Shown here in pieces: positions 17,297-24,861 of a stretch of DNA of 64,000 nucleotides. Numbering within the stretch: the stretch's first letter is position 1; the number at the start of each line of letters is the position of its first letter. Source of the DNA: UMGS1124 sp045541255 (GTDB lineage Bacteria; Bacillota_I; Bacilli_A; RF39; UBA660); NCBI GenBank assembly GCA_045541255.1, contig JAZQIU010000006.1, positions 62,001 through 126,000 of the forward strand, written 5' to 3'. Under the pieces are notes generated by a model. The model did no database searches, was not told the DNA's origin, and saw nothing but the letters and a program-made list of their open reading frames with translations. The position numbers were made by a program, and so were the translations under genes.

Positions 17297-18070
17297 TTGG
17301 AATTACAAATTGGTGATTATGTTAGTAGAAATAGTTATAATAATGATACTATTTTTAAAATAGTTGATATAAAAAATGATGTTGCTATTTTAAAAGGTGT
17401 TGATATACGTTTATTTGCAGATAGCGAGATAAATGATTTAGTTAAATGTGATTATGAAAATAAAGATGAAGAATTAATTGATTCTATTATGATTAGGGAA
17501 GATTTGGATAGAAGTGAATATTTTTATTTACCTGCCAAAGTACTTCATATAGATGGAGATAAAGATTACTTAAACAGATGTTTAGAGTTTTATAAAAAAG
17601 CTAATATTTTAGCTGTTGGTGAACATATAAAAGAAGCTGAATTATATAATGCAGTTCCTAAATTGTTACGAAAATATAAACCTGATATAATGATTATTAC
17701 AGGGCACGACTCTATTAATAAATCAAAAGATATTAAGGATATAAATAATTATAAAAATTCTAAGAATTTTGTTAAGGCTGTTTTTCAAGCTAGAGATTAC
17801 GAAAAAAGTCATGAAAAATTAGTTGTTATTGCTGGAGCTTGTCAAAGTGATTACGAAGCTTTAATTAAAGCTGGAGCTAATTTTGCATCTAGTCCTAAAA
17901 GAATTAATATTCATGCATTAGATCCAGCAATAATTGCAGTTAATTTAGCTTTAACAGAAAAAGGGACAGAAATTGACTTGTTAAATCTTTTGGATAAAAC
18001 TAAATATGGAAAAGATGGTATTGGAGGTCTTAAATCAACAGGTATGATGTATGTAGGTTATCCTAGATAA
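17297..18070 (+). CDS. yabG: Sporulation-specific protease YabG
   Basis: Coat-associated cysteine protease that processes spore coat proteins and, in clostridia, germination proteins. 257 residues from TTG 17297 after GGTGATAT; an upstream TTG at 17285 overlaps the ribosome binding site. Family landmarks are the start LQIGDYVSRNSYNNDTIFKI, the VLHIDGD segment, IITGHDS and the VVIAGACQSDYEA motif with the likely catalytic Cys. It follows rsmA at one gene's distance; in B. subtilis it is adjacent. Confidence 0.92.
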   Translation: MELQIGDYVSRNSYNNDTIFKIVDIKNDVAILKGVDIRLFADSEINDLVKCDYENKDEELIDSIMIREDLDRSEYFYLPAKVLHIDGDKDYLNRCLEFYKKANILAVGEHIKEAELYNAVPKLLRKYKPDIMIITGHDSINKSKDIKDINNYKNSKNFVKAVFQARDYEKSHEKLVVIAGACQSDYEALIKAGANFASSPKRINIHALDPAIIAVNLALTEKGTEIDLLNLLDKTKYGKDGIGGLKSTGMMYVGYPR

Positions 18071-18145
18071 AGTATTGATTTTCTAAATATTTTGGTATAA
18101 AATGGAATTAGAGTTTGGATAAACTTGAAAGGAGTGCATGTTAAT

Positions 18146-18403
18146 ATGAAAATAACATCTGTAAATGTGAAAAAAGTTGAAAAAGAAGGCTCTAGAATGA
18201 AAGGAAAGGCATCTATATTATTAGATGATTCATTTGCTGTTCATGATATTAGAATTATTGAAGGAGATAATGGTTTATTTATAGCAATGCCAAGTAGAAA
18301 AACTGCTACTGGTGAATATAAAGATATTGCTCATCCAATTAATTCTGATGCAAGAAAAATGTTTGAAGATGCTATAATTGAAGCATATAATAACGCTGAA
18401 TAA
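18146..18403 (+). CDS. spoVG: SpoVG RNA/DNA-binding regulator
   Basis: 85 residues. The pattern VHDIRIIEGDNGLFIAMPSR followed by DIAHPINSDAR is diagnostic for SpoVG, a pleiotropic regulator acting on septation, sporulation and RNA. I chose ATG 18146, giving the usual short N-terminus MKITSVNVKKV, with AAAGGAG upstream; the in-frame TTG at 18125 would place the ribosome binding site inside the gene. A hairpin terminator follows. Confidence 0.96.
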   Translation: MKITSVNVKKVEKEGSRMKGKASILLDDSFAVHDIRIIEGDNGLFIAMPSRKTATGEYKDIAHPINSDARKMFEDAIIEAYNNAE

Positions 18404-18411
18404 TGACTTTT

Positions 18412-18433
18412 AACCACGTATGTGGTTTTTTTT
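18412..18433 (+). terminator. Intrinsic terminator after spoVG
   Basis: AACCAC-GTAT-GTGGTT hairpin followed by a run of T. Confidence 0.85.
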
Positions 18434-18477
18434 GTTATTAAATTTATTATTTTTTATATATTTAATTAGGTGATATT

Positions 18478-18765
18478 ATGGAAAACAATTTTGATAGTAA
18501 TGTAATTAGTCATAGTGTTAAAGTGTTAGAAAGAAGTAATATATTTATAAGTGGCACTAAAAAAGTTCATAACTTTAATGAAAATGAATTTTTAATTAGT
18601 ACTGTTATGGGAAATATTAACATAAAAGGTAGTGGTTTGGAGCTAATAAAACTAGATACTAATGATGGGAATATATGTATAAAGGGAAAAATAAATAGTG
18701 TTGTTTATTTAGAAGGCTTAGACGGAGAAAAAGAAAATAGTTTCTTTAGTAAATTATTTAAATGA
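18478..18765 (+). CDS. yabP: Spore coat/sporulation protein YabP
   Basis: 95 residues, the family's usual length. The conserved pattern is present: HSVKVLERSNIFISGTKKVHNF, then TVMGNINIKGSGLELIKLDTN and the final GKINSVVYLE. YabP is made in the mother cell and is needed for proper spore formation. Its stop overlaps the start of the next gene (ATGA at 18762), matching the yabP-yabQ-divIC order. Confidence 0.9.
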   Translation: MENNFDSNVISHSVKVLERSNIFISGTKKVHNFNENEFLISTVMGNINIKGSGLELIKLDTNDGNICIKGKINSVVYLEGLDGEKENSFFSKLFK

Positions 18766-18983
18766 TAATACTCGGGAATATAGTTTTAACTTTTTTATAT
18801 TGGGTTTTATTATTCTTATTTTTGAAGAATTTATCTTTAAATTTTTTTATAAAGGTATTATTTTTAATTTTGTTTTTTATAGGATATATAGTTATTTATT
18901 ATTTTTTGTATGATGGATGTTTTAATTTTTATAATTATCTAATTATAATTTTTACATTTATTTACATATTTATTTATAAATAA
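18762..18983 (+). CDS. yabQ: Short membrane protein in the YabQ position
   Basis: 73 residues, nearly all hydrophobic, with about three membrane segments. YabQ is a membrane protein of the outer forespore membrane required for cortex synthesis. The call rests mainly on synteny (between yabP and divIC) and the membrane topology. It is far shorter than typical YabQ (about 200 residues), lacking the C-terminal soluble part. No frameshift is evident, since no downstream frame continues the protein. Confidence 0.6.
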   Translation: MIILGNIVLTFLYWVLLFLFLKNLSLNFFIKVLFLILFFIGYIVIYYFLYDGCFNFYNYLIIIFTFIYIFIYK

Positions 18984-19029
18984 AATTCAATTTTTTGTAT
19001 TTTGTGGTATTATAATTATGGTGGATAAT

Positions 19030-19329
19030 ATGAAGAAAGTTAATAAGGGTGCAAAAAGAAGATTATTATGTTTATTTAGTATCTTTATTTTGTTATTGTC
19101 ATACGTTTCATATTCTTCTTTTAATTATTGGAAACAAATTCTTGAAAATAAGAAAGAACAAAGAGAGTTAGAAGAAAAATATGAAAAATTATTAAACGAT
19201 AAAGATATATTAGAGGAAGATGTTGTTAAGTTACAAGATCCAGAGTATGTTGCTAAATATGCCAGAGAAAAATATCTTTATAGTAAAGATGGAGAGCTTA
19301 TTATAAAAATCATTGATGAAAATGATTAA
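19030..19329 (+). CDS. divIC: Cell-division protein DivIC/FtsB
   Basis: Bitopic septal protein of the FtsL-DivIC/FtsB-DivIB complex, 99 residues. It has a basic cytoplasmic N-terminus (about 1-12), one membrane segment (about 13-33), a coiled coil rich in Glu/Lys (about 38-75) and the family's C-terminal DPEYVAKYAREKYLYSKDGE. ATG 19030 with GGTGGAT upstream is preferred over ATG 19018. It follows yabP-yabQ as in B. subtilis. The tmRNA promoter lies over its last codons. Confidence 0.92.
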   Translation: MKKVNKGAKRRLLCLFSIFILLLSYVSYSSFNYWKQILENKKEQRELEEKYEKLLNDKDILEEDVVKLQDPEYVAKYAREKYLYSKDGELIIKIIDEND

Positions 19330-19341
19330 ATATGATATATT
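19313..19341 (+). promoter_or_regulatory. SigA-type promoter of tmRNA
   Basis: TTGATG (19313-19318), 17-base spacer, TATATT (19336-19341), ending about 11 bases before the first base of tmRNA. Confidence 0.6.
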
Positions 19342-19352
19342 ATCAACTACTT

Positions 19353-19711
19353 GGGGTCGTAATGGTTTCGACAGAATATATTTCTATTTAATTGCAAGTG
19401 GATTGATAAGCCTAACTTATCAAACAGTTTAAATTAACTGACAACAAATTTAATACAAACGCTTTAGCATTTGCCTAATTTGGCATTAAAGCACTTTAAT
19501 TATTCTCTCTTATAGGTTTAATTAGGGTTCATATATGTAAGATATAGCAAACTACTTTGTTTAGAGTAGTTTGCTGAATAATTTATAAACTATATTAATA
19601 AATAGATTGTTAGACTCTTTTTTATTAATGAATATTTAGTTCTAACTAAACTTGTAGATATTAAATAAGAAAGTATTTTGGACGTGAGTTCAATTCTCAC
19701 CGGCTCCACCA
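19353..19711 (+). ncRNA. ssrA: Transfer-messenger RNA (tmRNA)
   Basis: Rescues stalled ribosomes with SmpB (encoded at 39216). The 5' end GGGGTCGTAATGGTTTCGAC and the 3' end TTCAATTCTCACCGGCTCCA plus CCA form the tRNA-like half; the acceptor stem pairs GGGGUCG with CGGCUCC, and the CCA is encoded. The tag reading frame is 19440-19478: Asp-Asn-Lys-Phe-Asn-Thr-Asn-Ala-Leu-Ala-Phe-Ala-stop, a 12-residue tag ending in the protease-degron-like ALAFA. Aspartate as resume codon is inferred from frame and the tag ending. Confidence 0.96.
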
Positions 19712-19726
19712 TTATTGAAAAAATTG

Positions 19727-19750
19727 CAAACTAATATTAGTTTGTTTTTT
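19727..19750 (+). terminator. Intrinsic terminator of tmRNA
   Basis: Perfect palindrome CAAACTAATATTAGTTTG followed by six T. Confidence 0.85.
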
Positions 19751-19793
19751 ATTAAAAAAATATTAATGTTATAATATATTTAGAGGTGTTTTT

Positions 19794-20573
19794 ATGGTGT
19801 TAGAAGAATTTGATGAAACTATAAATGCAACATTTGATCCATTTGAAGTTGAAAATGTTATTGATAATTTTCCAAAAATAGGAGTATCTTGTTTTTCTAA
19901 AAATTTATTTGACCAATTGGTAATGATTTTTAATGGAGAGGAAATTGCTTTATCTTCTAATGGAAATGGTAAATTGTCTGTTTATAAAATCACTTATAAT
20001 GGAGTGGATATTGCTTTGTTTATGTCAAGGATTGGTGCGTCTGCTTGTGTTGTTCAATATGAAGAGTTATTTGCAATGGGATTAGAAAAAGTTGTTGTTT
20101 TTGGCACATGTGGTGTTTTAGATAAAAATATTAATGATTTAGCTATAATTATTCCATCTTCAGCTATTCGAGATGAAGGTACTAGTTATCATTATATTCC
20201 TTCTTCAAGAGAGATAATAACTAATCCGCTATATAAGGATGAATTTATGAAATTATTAAGTGAACATAATTATTCATATATAATTGGTAAAACTTGGACT
20301 ACTGATGCTCCTTATCGTGAAACTAGAAATAAAGTTATTAAAAGAAAATCAGAAGGTTGTATTTGTGTAGAAATGGAAGCTTCAGCACTTGCAGCATTAG
20401 CAAAATTTCGTAACAAAGAAATTTTCCAATTCTTTTATGCAGCCGATAATTTAGATGCAGCTAAGTGGGATATGCGTTCTTTAGGGAATACTGAAAAGTT
20501 AAGTGATAAGGAAAAGATTGGTTTATTAGCAGTAAAATTTGCGTATAGTTTGTCGAAAATTAAAAAAGATTAA
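19794..20573 (+). CDS. Nucleoside phosphorylase (uridine/purine phosphorylase family)
   Basis: 259 residues of the phosphorylase fold that cleaves nucleosides with phosphate into base and ribose-1-phosphate. Visible family features are the phosphate/ribose segment MSRIGASACVVQYEELFAMG, VVVFGTCGVL, TWTTDAPYRET and the ribose-binding VEMEASALAALAKF. The last motif is shared by uridine phosphorylases and hexameric purine nucleoside phosphorylases, so base specificity is not settled. AGAGGTG precedes the ATG. It stands alone between the tmRNA terminator and its own terminator. Confidence 0.85.
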   Translation: MVLEEFDETINATFDPFEVENVIDNFPKIGVSCFSKNLFDQLVMIFNGEEIALSSNGNGKLSVYKITYNGVDIALFMSRIGASACVVQYEELFAMGLEKVVVFGTCGVLDKNINDLAIIIPSSAIRDEGTSYHYIPSSREIITNPLYKDEFMKLLSEHNYSYIIGKTWTTDAPYRETRNKVIKRKSEGCICVEMEASALAALAKFRNKEIFQFFYAADNLDAAKWDMRSLGNTEKLSDKEKIGLLAVKFAYSLSKIKKD

Positions 20574-20586
20574 TATTCTTAAACAA

Positions 20587-20611
20587 AATAGGTGAGAAGA
20601 ACCTATTTTTT
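20587..20611 (+). terminator. Intrinsic terminator after nucleoside phosphorylase
   Basis: AATAGGT (20587-20593) pairs with ACCTATT (20601-20607), followed by T residues. Confidence 0.8.
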
Positions 20612-20690
20612 ATTTTATATAAGTATATCAGAAAAATCTAATATATCATTTATTTTTTTAACATAATAAGATTAGGGTGGGTGATATAAA

Positions 20691-20855
20691 ATGACATTTA
20701 AGCCTAAGAATACAAAGGTGAAGGTTCCTACTACGTATAAATCTATTTATATTAAAGAGGAATTGGTTAAAGAAATAGAAAAGATTGCTAGAGACAACAA
20801 TACTTCTTTTAATAATGTTGTAATAAGTATGATAGAAGAATGTTTAAAGAAATAG
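20691..20855 (+). CDS. Small ribbon-helix-helix protein
   Basis: 54 residues. The ATG at 20691 follows GGGTGGGTGAT, a strong ribosome binding site. After a basic N-terminus (MTFKPKNTKVKVPTTYKS) comes a strand-helix-helix pattern: IYIKEELVKEIEKIARDNN then TSFNNVVISMIEECLKK, typical of Arc/CopG/MetJ-type DNA-binding dimers. The stop overlaps the ribosome binding site of the next gene, so the two are co-transcribed. Target unknown; an antitoxin is possible, but no toxin-like partner is adjacent. Confidence 0.75.
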   Translation: MTFKPKNTKVKVPTTYKSIYIKEELVKEIEKIARDNNTSFNNVVISMIEECLKK

Positions 20856-20863
20856 GTGAGATA

Positions 20864-21367
20864 ATGGGACTAAGTGTGTTTAAAGATAATAAAATTGATG
20901 ATACTGTTTTAGAGCCTAAATTAAGTGAAATTAGAGAAGAAGGAAGAAAAAAAGAATTAGAAAAAAAAGTTATAGAAATTTGTGAGCACATAATTTTAAC
21001 TAAAGATTCTTATAGAAAAACAGGGAAAATATTTAATGTTAGTGCAGTAACAGTAAAAGATTATTGTGAAAGATTTTCAAAGTTGAAACCTGATAGGTAT
21101 GAAGAATTAAAAAAGGTTATAAAATCTAATGCAGAACCTACTATTCAAGATGAAAATGTAAGAGTGAGAGTTTTAGAAAATGCTAAATTATTAGTAAGTG
21201 GAAAAACTTTAGAAGAAATCTCTTCAGATACTGGTGTTGAATATTGGGTTGTATATCGTGATATAACAAACAGATTAGAAAAGATTGATAAGGATTTGTA
21301 TGCTCAAGTTAATATGATTTTAAAATCACGTACTCAAGCTAATTTAAATAGAGGAACAAAAAAGTAA
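20864..21367 (+). CDS. Tandem SpoIIID-like helix-turn-helix protein
   Basis: 167 residues from ATG 20864 with AGGTGAG just upstream; an ATG at 20840 lies within the RHH gene and is less likely. I read two copies of one unit, about 33-88 and 101-155. Each has an entry helix, an HTH (TGKIFNVSAVTVKDYCERF and SSDTGVEYWVVYRDITNRL), then a Lys-Pro/Asp-Tyr segment and a helix ending in IKSN or LKSR. The second unit, with DITNRLEKIDKDLYAQVNMIL, closely resembles SpoIIID (HTH, then a D-L-T-E-R-L segment and an N-P-D-L-A segment). SpoIIID controls sigma-E-stage genes in the mother cell. The duplication is unusual for that family. DNA-binding regulator is confident; the sporulation role is inferred. Confidence 0.65.
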   Translation: MGLSVFKDNKIDDTVLEPKLSEIREEGRKKELEKKVIEICEHIILTKDSYRKTGKIFNVSAVTVKDYCERFSKLKPDRYEELKKVIKSNAEPTIQDENVRVRVLENAKLLVSGKTLEEISSDTGVEYWVVYRDITNRLEKIDKDLYAQVNMILKSRTQANLNRGTKK

Positions 21368-21387
21368 TATTAGTTATTACTTTTTTT
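21361..21387 (+). terminator. Intrinsic terminator after the SpoIIID-like gene
   Basis: AAAGTAAT (21361-21368) pairs with ATTACTTT (21376-21383), followed by T residues. Confidence 0.75.
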
Positions 21388-21446
21388 ATTGATTAAATTT
21401 ACTTTAATCAAATAATTTGATACAATTTTATTAGGAGGGAAATGGA

Positions 21447-22256
21447 ATGAAAGAAAAAAATATTAATTATGGGTTAATTATATTTATTGTTATTGTTGTT
21501 ATATTATTTATTCCTATAATTACAGATTATATTAAAAATCAAAATATTGAAGTATTATCTTCTAATGAAATATCTGAAAAAATTAAAGCTGATGAAACTT
21601 TCTTAGTTTATGTTGGTGATTTAGAAAAAGATACAAAAAAAGAATTAAGAAAAATGAGAGATTTAACTAAAACTGACTATTCATATGATTATGGAATATA
21701 TAATGTAAAAAGTAGTGATGATATTAAAGAAATATTAGGAGAAGATGTAGCAGTTTCTTTATATATTGAAGGAGATTTACAGAAAAATTATACTAAATAT
21801 GACATAGATAGTTTAAATGAAGATGTAGAAAAATACTTTATAGGAAATTTAACAGAAGAAAATAGAGCATATAAAGTTGCAGAGAATTTTAATTCGTTTA
21901 AAAAAATAGTAAAATCAGATGAAGTTACAGTAGCTGTATTTGGTAGAGACACATGTTTTTATTGTAATAAATTTAAACCAGTATATAATGCTTTAGCTGA
22001 AAAATATAATTTAGATATTTATTACTTTGATTCTGATAACTATAATAAAAAAGAATATTCTAAAATTATTAATATGGATTTAACTGTTCCAGCAAAATGT
22101 AATACTGAAGGTGTTGAATTTAAAATGTCTGAAGGTTTCGGGACACCATTGACAATATTTACTAAAAAAGGTAAAGTAGTTGATTGTATTAGTGGTTATG
22201 TTAATAGAAATTCATTAATAGAAAAATTAAAAAATAATAATCTAATAAGTGAGTGA
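21447..22256 (+). CDS. Membrane-anchored thioredoxin-fold protein
   Basis: 269 residues. One N-terminal membrane segment (about 9-27) places the rest outside the cell. The C-terminal half (about 150-265) is thioredoxin-like: strand TVAVFGR, then the redox motif CFYC at 170-173 at a helix start, and a cis-Pro-like GFGTPLTIF. The region 45-130 looks like a second, degenerate thioredoxin unit without cysteines (TFLVYVGD and VAVSLYIEGD strands). A thiol-disulfide role at the membrane is inferred. AGGAGGG precedes the ATG. The next gene starts within a few bases, so they are likely co-transcribed. Confidence 0.65.
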   Translation: MKEKNINYGLIIFIVIVVILFIPIITDYIKNQNIEVLSSNEISEKIKADETFLVYVGDLEKDTKKELRKMRDLTKTDYSYDYGIYNVKSSDDIKEILGEDVAVSLYIEGDLQKNYTKYDIDSLNEDVEKYFIGNLTEENRAYKVAENFNSFKKIVKSDEVTVAVFGRDTCFYCNKFKPVYNALAEKYNLDIYYFDSDNYNKKEYSKIINMDLTVPAKCNTEGVEFKMSEGFGTPLTIFTKKGKVVDCISGYVNRNSLIEKLKNNNLISE

Positions 22257-22260
22257 TAGT

Positions 22261-22719
22261 ATGGAAAAAACTGTATTTAAAAGTGTAATGGAATTTAAAA
22301 AAAGATATCCGTCTACAATAATGTGGAGAGTAAAAAAACATTGTAAAGTTATAGAAAAGCATTTAAATCCTAATGAAAAAGTTTTATATGCTTTTGCTGC
22401 TCAAAAGAATGAGAGTGCATTACATATATTTGATACTGCTGTTCTATGTGTTACTAGTGATAGGATATTAATTGGACAAGATCAAATATTATATGGATAT
22501 ACTTTAAATTCAGTAACTCCAGAAATGTATAATGATTTACAAGTTTTATCTGGTATTTTTTGGGGAAGAATAAGAATAGATACAGTTAAAGAGGTAATAA
22601 CATTTACTAATTTCCAAAAAAAAGCATTAACTGAAATAGAGTCTATTATATCTATGTATATGTTAGAAGCTAAAAAGTTGTATCCTAATAAGGAGAAAAT
22701 AAGTTCTGTTTTAAAATAG
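22261..22719 (+). CDS. Hypothetical protein, PH-like fold suspected
   Basis: 152 residues, no membrane segment. The middle (about 40-110), with NEKVLYAFAAQKN, AVLCVTSDRILIGQ and VKEVITFTNF, has the strand spacing seen in bacterial PH domains that begin with a 'had G/T-(x)-ala-L-T-(x)-R-L' hairpin. No catalytic motif is visible. ATG 22261 with GAGTGAT upstream is chosen over GTG 22249, which overlaps the preceding gene. Function unknown; PH assignment is an inference from pattern only. Confidence 0.55.
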   Translation: MEKTVFKSVMEFKKRYPSTIMWRVKKHCKVIEKHLNPNEKVLYAFAAQKNESALHIFDTAVLCVTSDRILIGQDQILYGYTLNSVTPEMYNDLQVLSGIFWGRIRIDTVKEVITFTNFQKKALTEIESIISMYMLEAKKLYPNKEKISSVLK

Positions 22720-22729
22720 AACTTTTTTT
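22701..22729 (+). terminator. Intrinsic terminator overlapping the PH-like gene end
   Basis: AAGTTCT (22701-22707) pairs with AGAACTT (22718-22724), followed by T residues. The hairpin includes the last codons. Confidence 0.8.
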
Positions 22730-22763
22730 AATTATTTTTAATATATTATTAATAGGTGATATT

Positions 22764-23069
22764 ATGAATAATTCTATGTATGATAATTATATTATAAAGA
22801 AAGGTGATACTTTATTTGGTATTAGTAAACAATATAATGTAAATCCTGAACTATTATCTTTAATTAATGGTTTAAATATGAATGATTATATTTATGAGAA
22901 TCAAGAAATTTTAATTCCTAAAAGTGGTTATAGTTATTATTTAACAAAGAGTGGAGATAGTTTGAATGGGGTTATGAAGTTGTTTAATGTGGATTATAAT
23001 AATTTTTCTAAAGTTAATAGTAATATTCTTTTAGAAGAAGGACAATTATTAGCGTATAAAAGATTATAG
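22764..23069 (+). CDS. Double LysM-domain protein without signal peptide
   Basis: 101 residues, essentially two LysM domains: about 8-52 (IIKKGDTLFGISKQYNV...NQEILIP) and about 57-99 (YYLTKSGDSLNGVMKLFNV...EGQLLAY). LysM binds N-acetylglucosamine in peptidoglycan. There is no signal peptide or membrane segment. Cytoplasmic LysM proteins in spore formers (for example SafA) are made in the mother cell and bind the spore surface, so a coat or cortex-interface role is a reasonable guess given the sporulation genes nearby. TAGGTGAT precedes the ATG. Confidence 0.82.
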   Translation: MNNSMYDNYIIKKGDTLFGISKQYNVNPELLSLINGLNMNDYIYENQEILIPKSGYSYYLTKSGDSLNGVMKLFNVDYNNFSKVNSNILLEEGQLLAYKRL

Positions 23070-23086
23070 AAATATATCTTTTTTTT
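23061..23086 (+). terminator. Probable terminator after the LysM gene
   Basis: AGAT-ATA (one bulged T) pairs with TATATCT, followed by eight or nine T. The stem is weak but the T-run is strong. Confidence 0.5.
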
Positions 23087-23132
23087 TGATATACTATCTA
23101 TATAATAAAAGACTATATAAAGTGGTGATATT

Positions 23133-24695
23133 ATGGTATTTAAAAAACCTTATGCTTTTTTAATAAAACATTTTAAATTAATAAATTTATTATTAGTATT
23201 TTTATTATCATATTTATGTTATAAATTAAGTTTGTTAAGGACTGTTATTGTTGATATATATAGTGGAAATATTACTAATTATAGTTCTTTAAGTTCAACC
23301 TATATTGGTTTTAAATTATATTTGGTATTAACAATTATAGGTGTTATTTTAGTTGGAATATTTTTGTTGTTAAAAAAGAAAGACAAACCTTTAAAAGATT
23401 ATTTATTTTCATTACTTTATTTGGTGGTTGTATTTATATATTTAATGTTTGTTGGTAGTGTATTTGTTACGTTAGATGAAACTATAGTAGAACAAACAAG
23501 TTTGAAATTGTATACTGATATTGCATTTTTAATAATTCTTCCACTAATATATTTTATTGTTAAATTCTTTTTAATGGGTATTGGTTTTAATTTAAGTAAA
23601 TTTAATTTCAGTAAAGATATGTTGGAATTAAAACAAGAAGAAAAAGATAATGAAGAAGTAGAATTAGTATTTGATAAAAATACATATAAATATAAACGAG
23701 GAATTAGAAAATGGTTTAGAGAATTAAAGTACTATTTTTTAGAAAATAAATTTTTGATTACAATCATATTAGGAATAGTTGGATTAATATTAGGTGTTAC
23801 ATTATTTAGTTTTAAATTTTTAAATTCTAATAAAGTTAGAGTAGGTGAGAATTTCACTGCTGGTACTTTTCAATATAAAGTTGTAGATATGTATGAAACC
23901 AGGTATGATTTAAATAATAATATTGTACAAGATGGAAGTAAGTTTGTAATTGCAAGTATAAATGTTAGAAATATATCTACAGAAAGTTCTTCTATTGATT
24001 TTAAGAGAATTAGATTGTTATTTGGTGAAGATTATGTTTATGCAAATAATTATTTTAATAAATTTTTTCAAGATTTAGGGAATATTTATAATAATGAATA
24101 TATAAAATCGAATGACTTAAAAAACTATTTATTTATTTTTAAGGTTCCATCTAATTATAAATCTAAAAAATATGTGTTAAAATTTTATGATAGGGTATCA
24201 ATAGAAAATGAAGAATTTATTGGAAGCTATAAAGAAGTTTCAATAAAAGCTGATAATCTTGATAAAAATAAAAATGAAAAAAATTTAAATTTGAATGAAA
24301 ATACTATATTTAATAAAAAAAATTATGGAAAATCTAATTTAACTTTGATTGATTATGATATTAAAAATAGTTATATTAATAAAGAAAAAGATAAAACTAT
24401 GATAATTAGAGATAAGGATATAAACAATGTATTATTAATACTTGATTATAAGTTGGAGTTAGATAGTAAAGTTGATTTAAAAAATTATTTTGCTGATTCT
24501 AAAGACTTTTTTAATAAATATTCAACCATTGAATATACTTATAATGATAGAAACAAAGTTATAAATAATGTTAATGTGCTTGCTGATATTAATAATAAAG
24601 CAATGATTTCAGTTCCTTATGAAATTCAAAACGCAACTAACATAAAATTTATTTTGAATTTTAGAGACGTTAAAATAATATTTAATTTAAAATAG
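23133..24695 (+). CDS. Polytopic membrane protein with large extracytoplasmic domain
   Basis: 520 residues. Five predicted membrane segments lie near 17-33, 60-80, 91-113, 128-150 and 207-229, with a charged cytoplasmic stretch between the fourth and fifth. The remaining 290 residues look extracytoplasmic. The part after the last membrane segment (VRVGENFTAGTFQYKVVDMYETRYD...KFVIASINVRNISTES) has the shape of the secreted immunoglobulin-like DUF4352/telokin-type domains (strand, then 'K-F-V/I-V-x-(V/I)-x-V-x-N'). I do not recognise the protein family. AT-rich and Asn/Lys-rich composition match its neighbours. It precedes tRNA-Cys. Confidence 0.6.
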   Translation: MVFKKPYAFLIKHFKLINLLLVFLLSYLCYKLSLLRTVIVDIYSGNITNYSSLSSTYIGFKLYLVLTIIGVILVGIFLLLKKKDKPLKDYLFSLLYLVVVFIYLMFVGSVFVTLDETIVEQTSLKLYTDIAFLIILPLIYFIVKFFLMGIGFNLSKFNFSKDMLELKQEEKDNEEVELVFDKNTYKYKRGIRKWFRELKYYFLENKFLITIILGIVGLILGVTLFSFKFLNSNKVRVGENFTAGTFQYKVVDMYETRYDLNNNIVQDGSKFVIASINVRNISTESSSIDFKRIRLLFGEDYVYANNYFNKFFQDLGNIYNNEYIKSNDLKNYLFIFKVPSNYKSKKYVLKFYDRVSIENEEFIGSYKEVSIKADNLDKNKNEKNLNLNENTIFNKKNYGKSNLTLIDYDIKNSYINKEKDKTMIIRDKDINNVLLILDYKLELDSKVDLKNYFADSKDFFNKYSTIEYTYNDRNKVINNVNVLADINNKAMISVPYEIQNATNIKFILNFRDVKIIFNLK

Positions 24696-24698
24696 TTC

Positions 24699-24726
24699 TT
24701 GATTTATATAAGTTATGTGATATAAT
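24699..24726 (+). promoter_or_regulatory. SigA-type promoter of tRNA-Cys
   Basis: TTGATT (24699-24704), 16-base spacer, perfect TATAAT (24721-24726), about 20 bases before the tRNA. Confidence 0.75.
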
Positions 24727-24746
24727 AGTTGCATAACTTGTGTGAT

Positions 24747-24820
24747 GGATCCATAGCCAAGTGGTAAGGCGTGGGACTGCAACTCCCTGATCGTTGGTTC
24801 AAATCCGACTGGGTCCTCCA
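24747..24820 (+). tRNA. tRNA-Cys (GCA)
   Basis: 74 bases with encoded CCA. Acceptor arms GGATCCA and TGGGTCC pair over seven positions with one G-T. The anticodon loop is CTGCAAC, giving GCA (Cys). The T-loop reads GGTTCAAATCC. The discriminator base is U, as expected for tRNA-Cys. Confidence 0.95.
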
Positions 24821-24830
24821 AAAATGAAAT

Positions 24831-24861
24831 AAACTCTTCAAATAAAATTGAAGAGTTTTTA
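24831..24861 (+). terminator. Intrinsic terminator of tRNA-Cys
   Basis: ACTCTTCA (24833-24840) pairs with TGAAGAGT (24849-24856) and is followed by T residues; flanking A and T extend the stem. Confidence 0.85.

Noticed and set aside
20691..20855. RHH protein as antitoxin of a toxin-antitoxin pair
   Set aside because: The co-transcribed neighbour is an HTH regulator, not a toxin-like protein.
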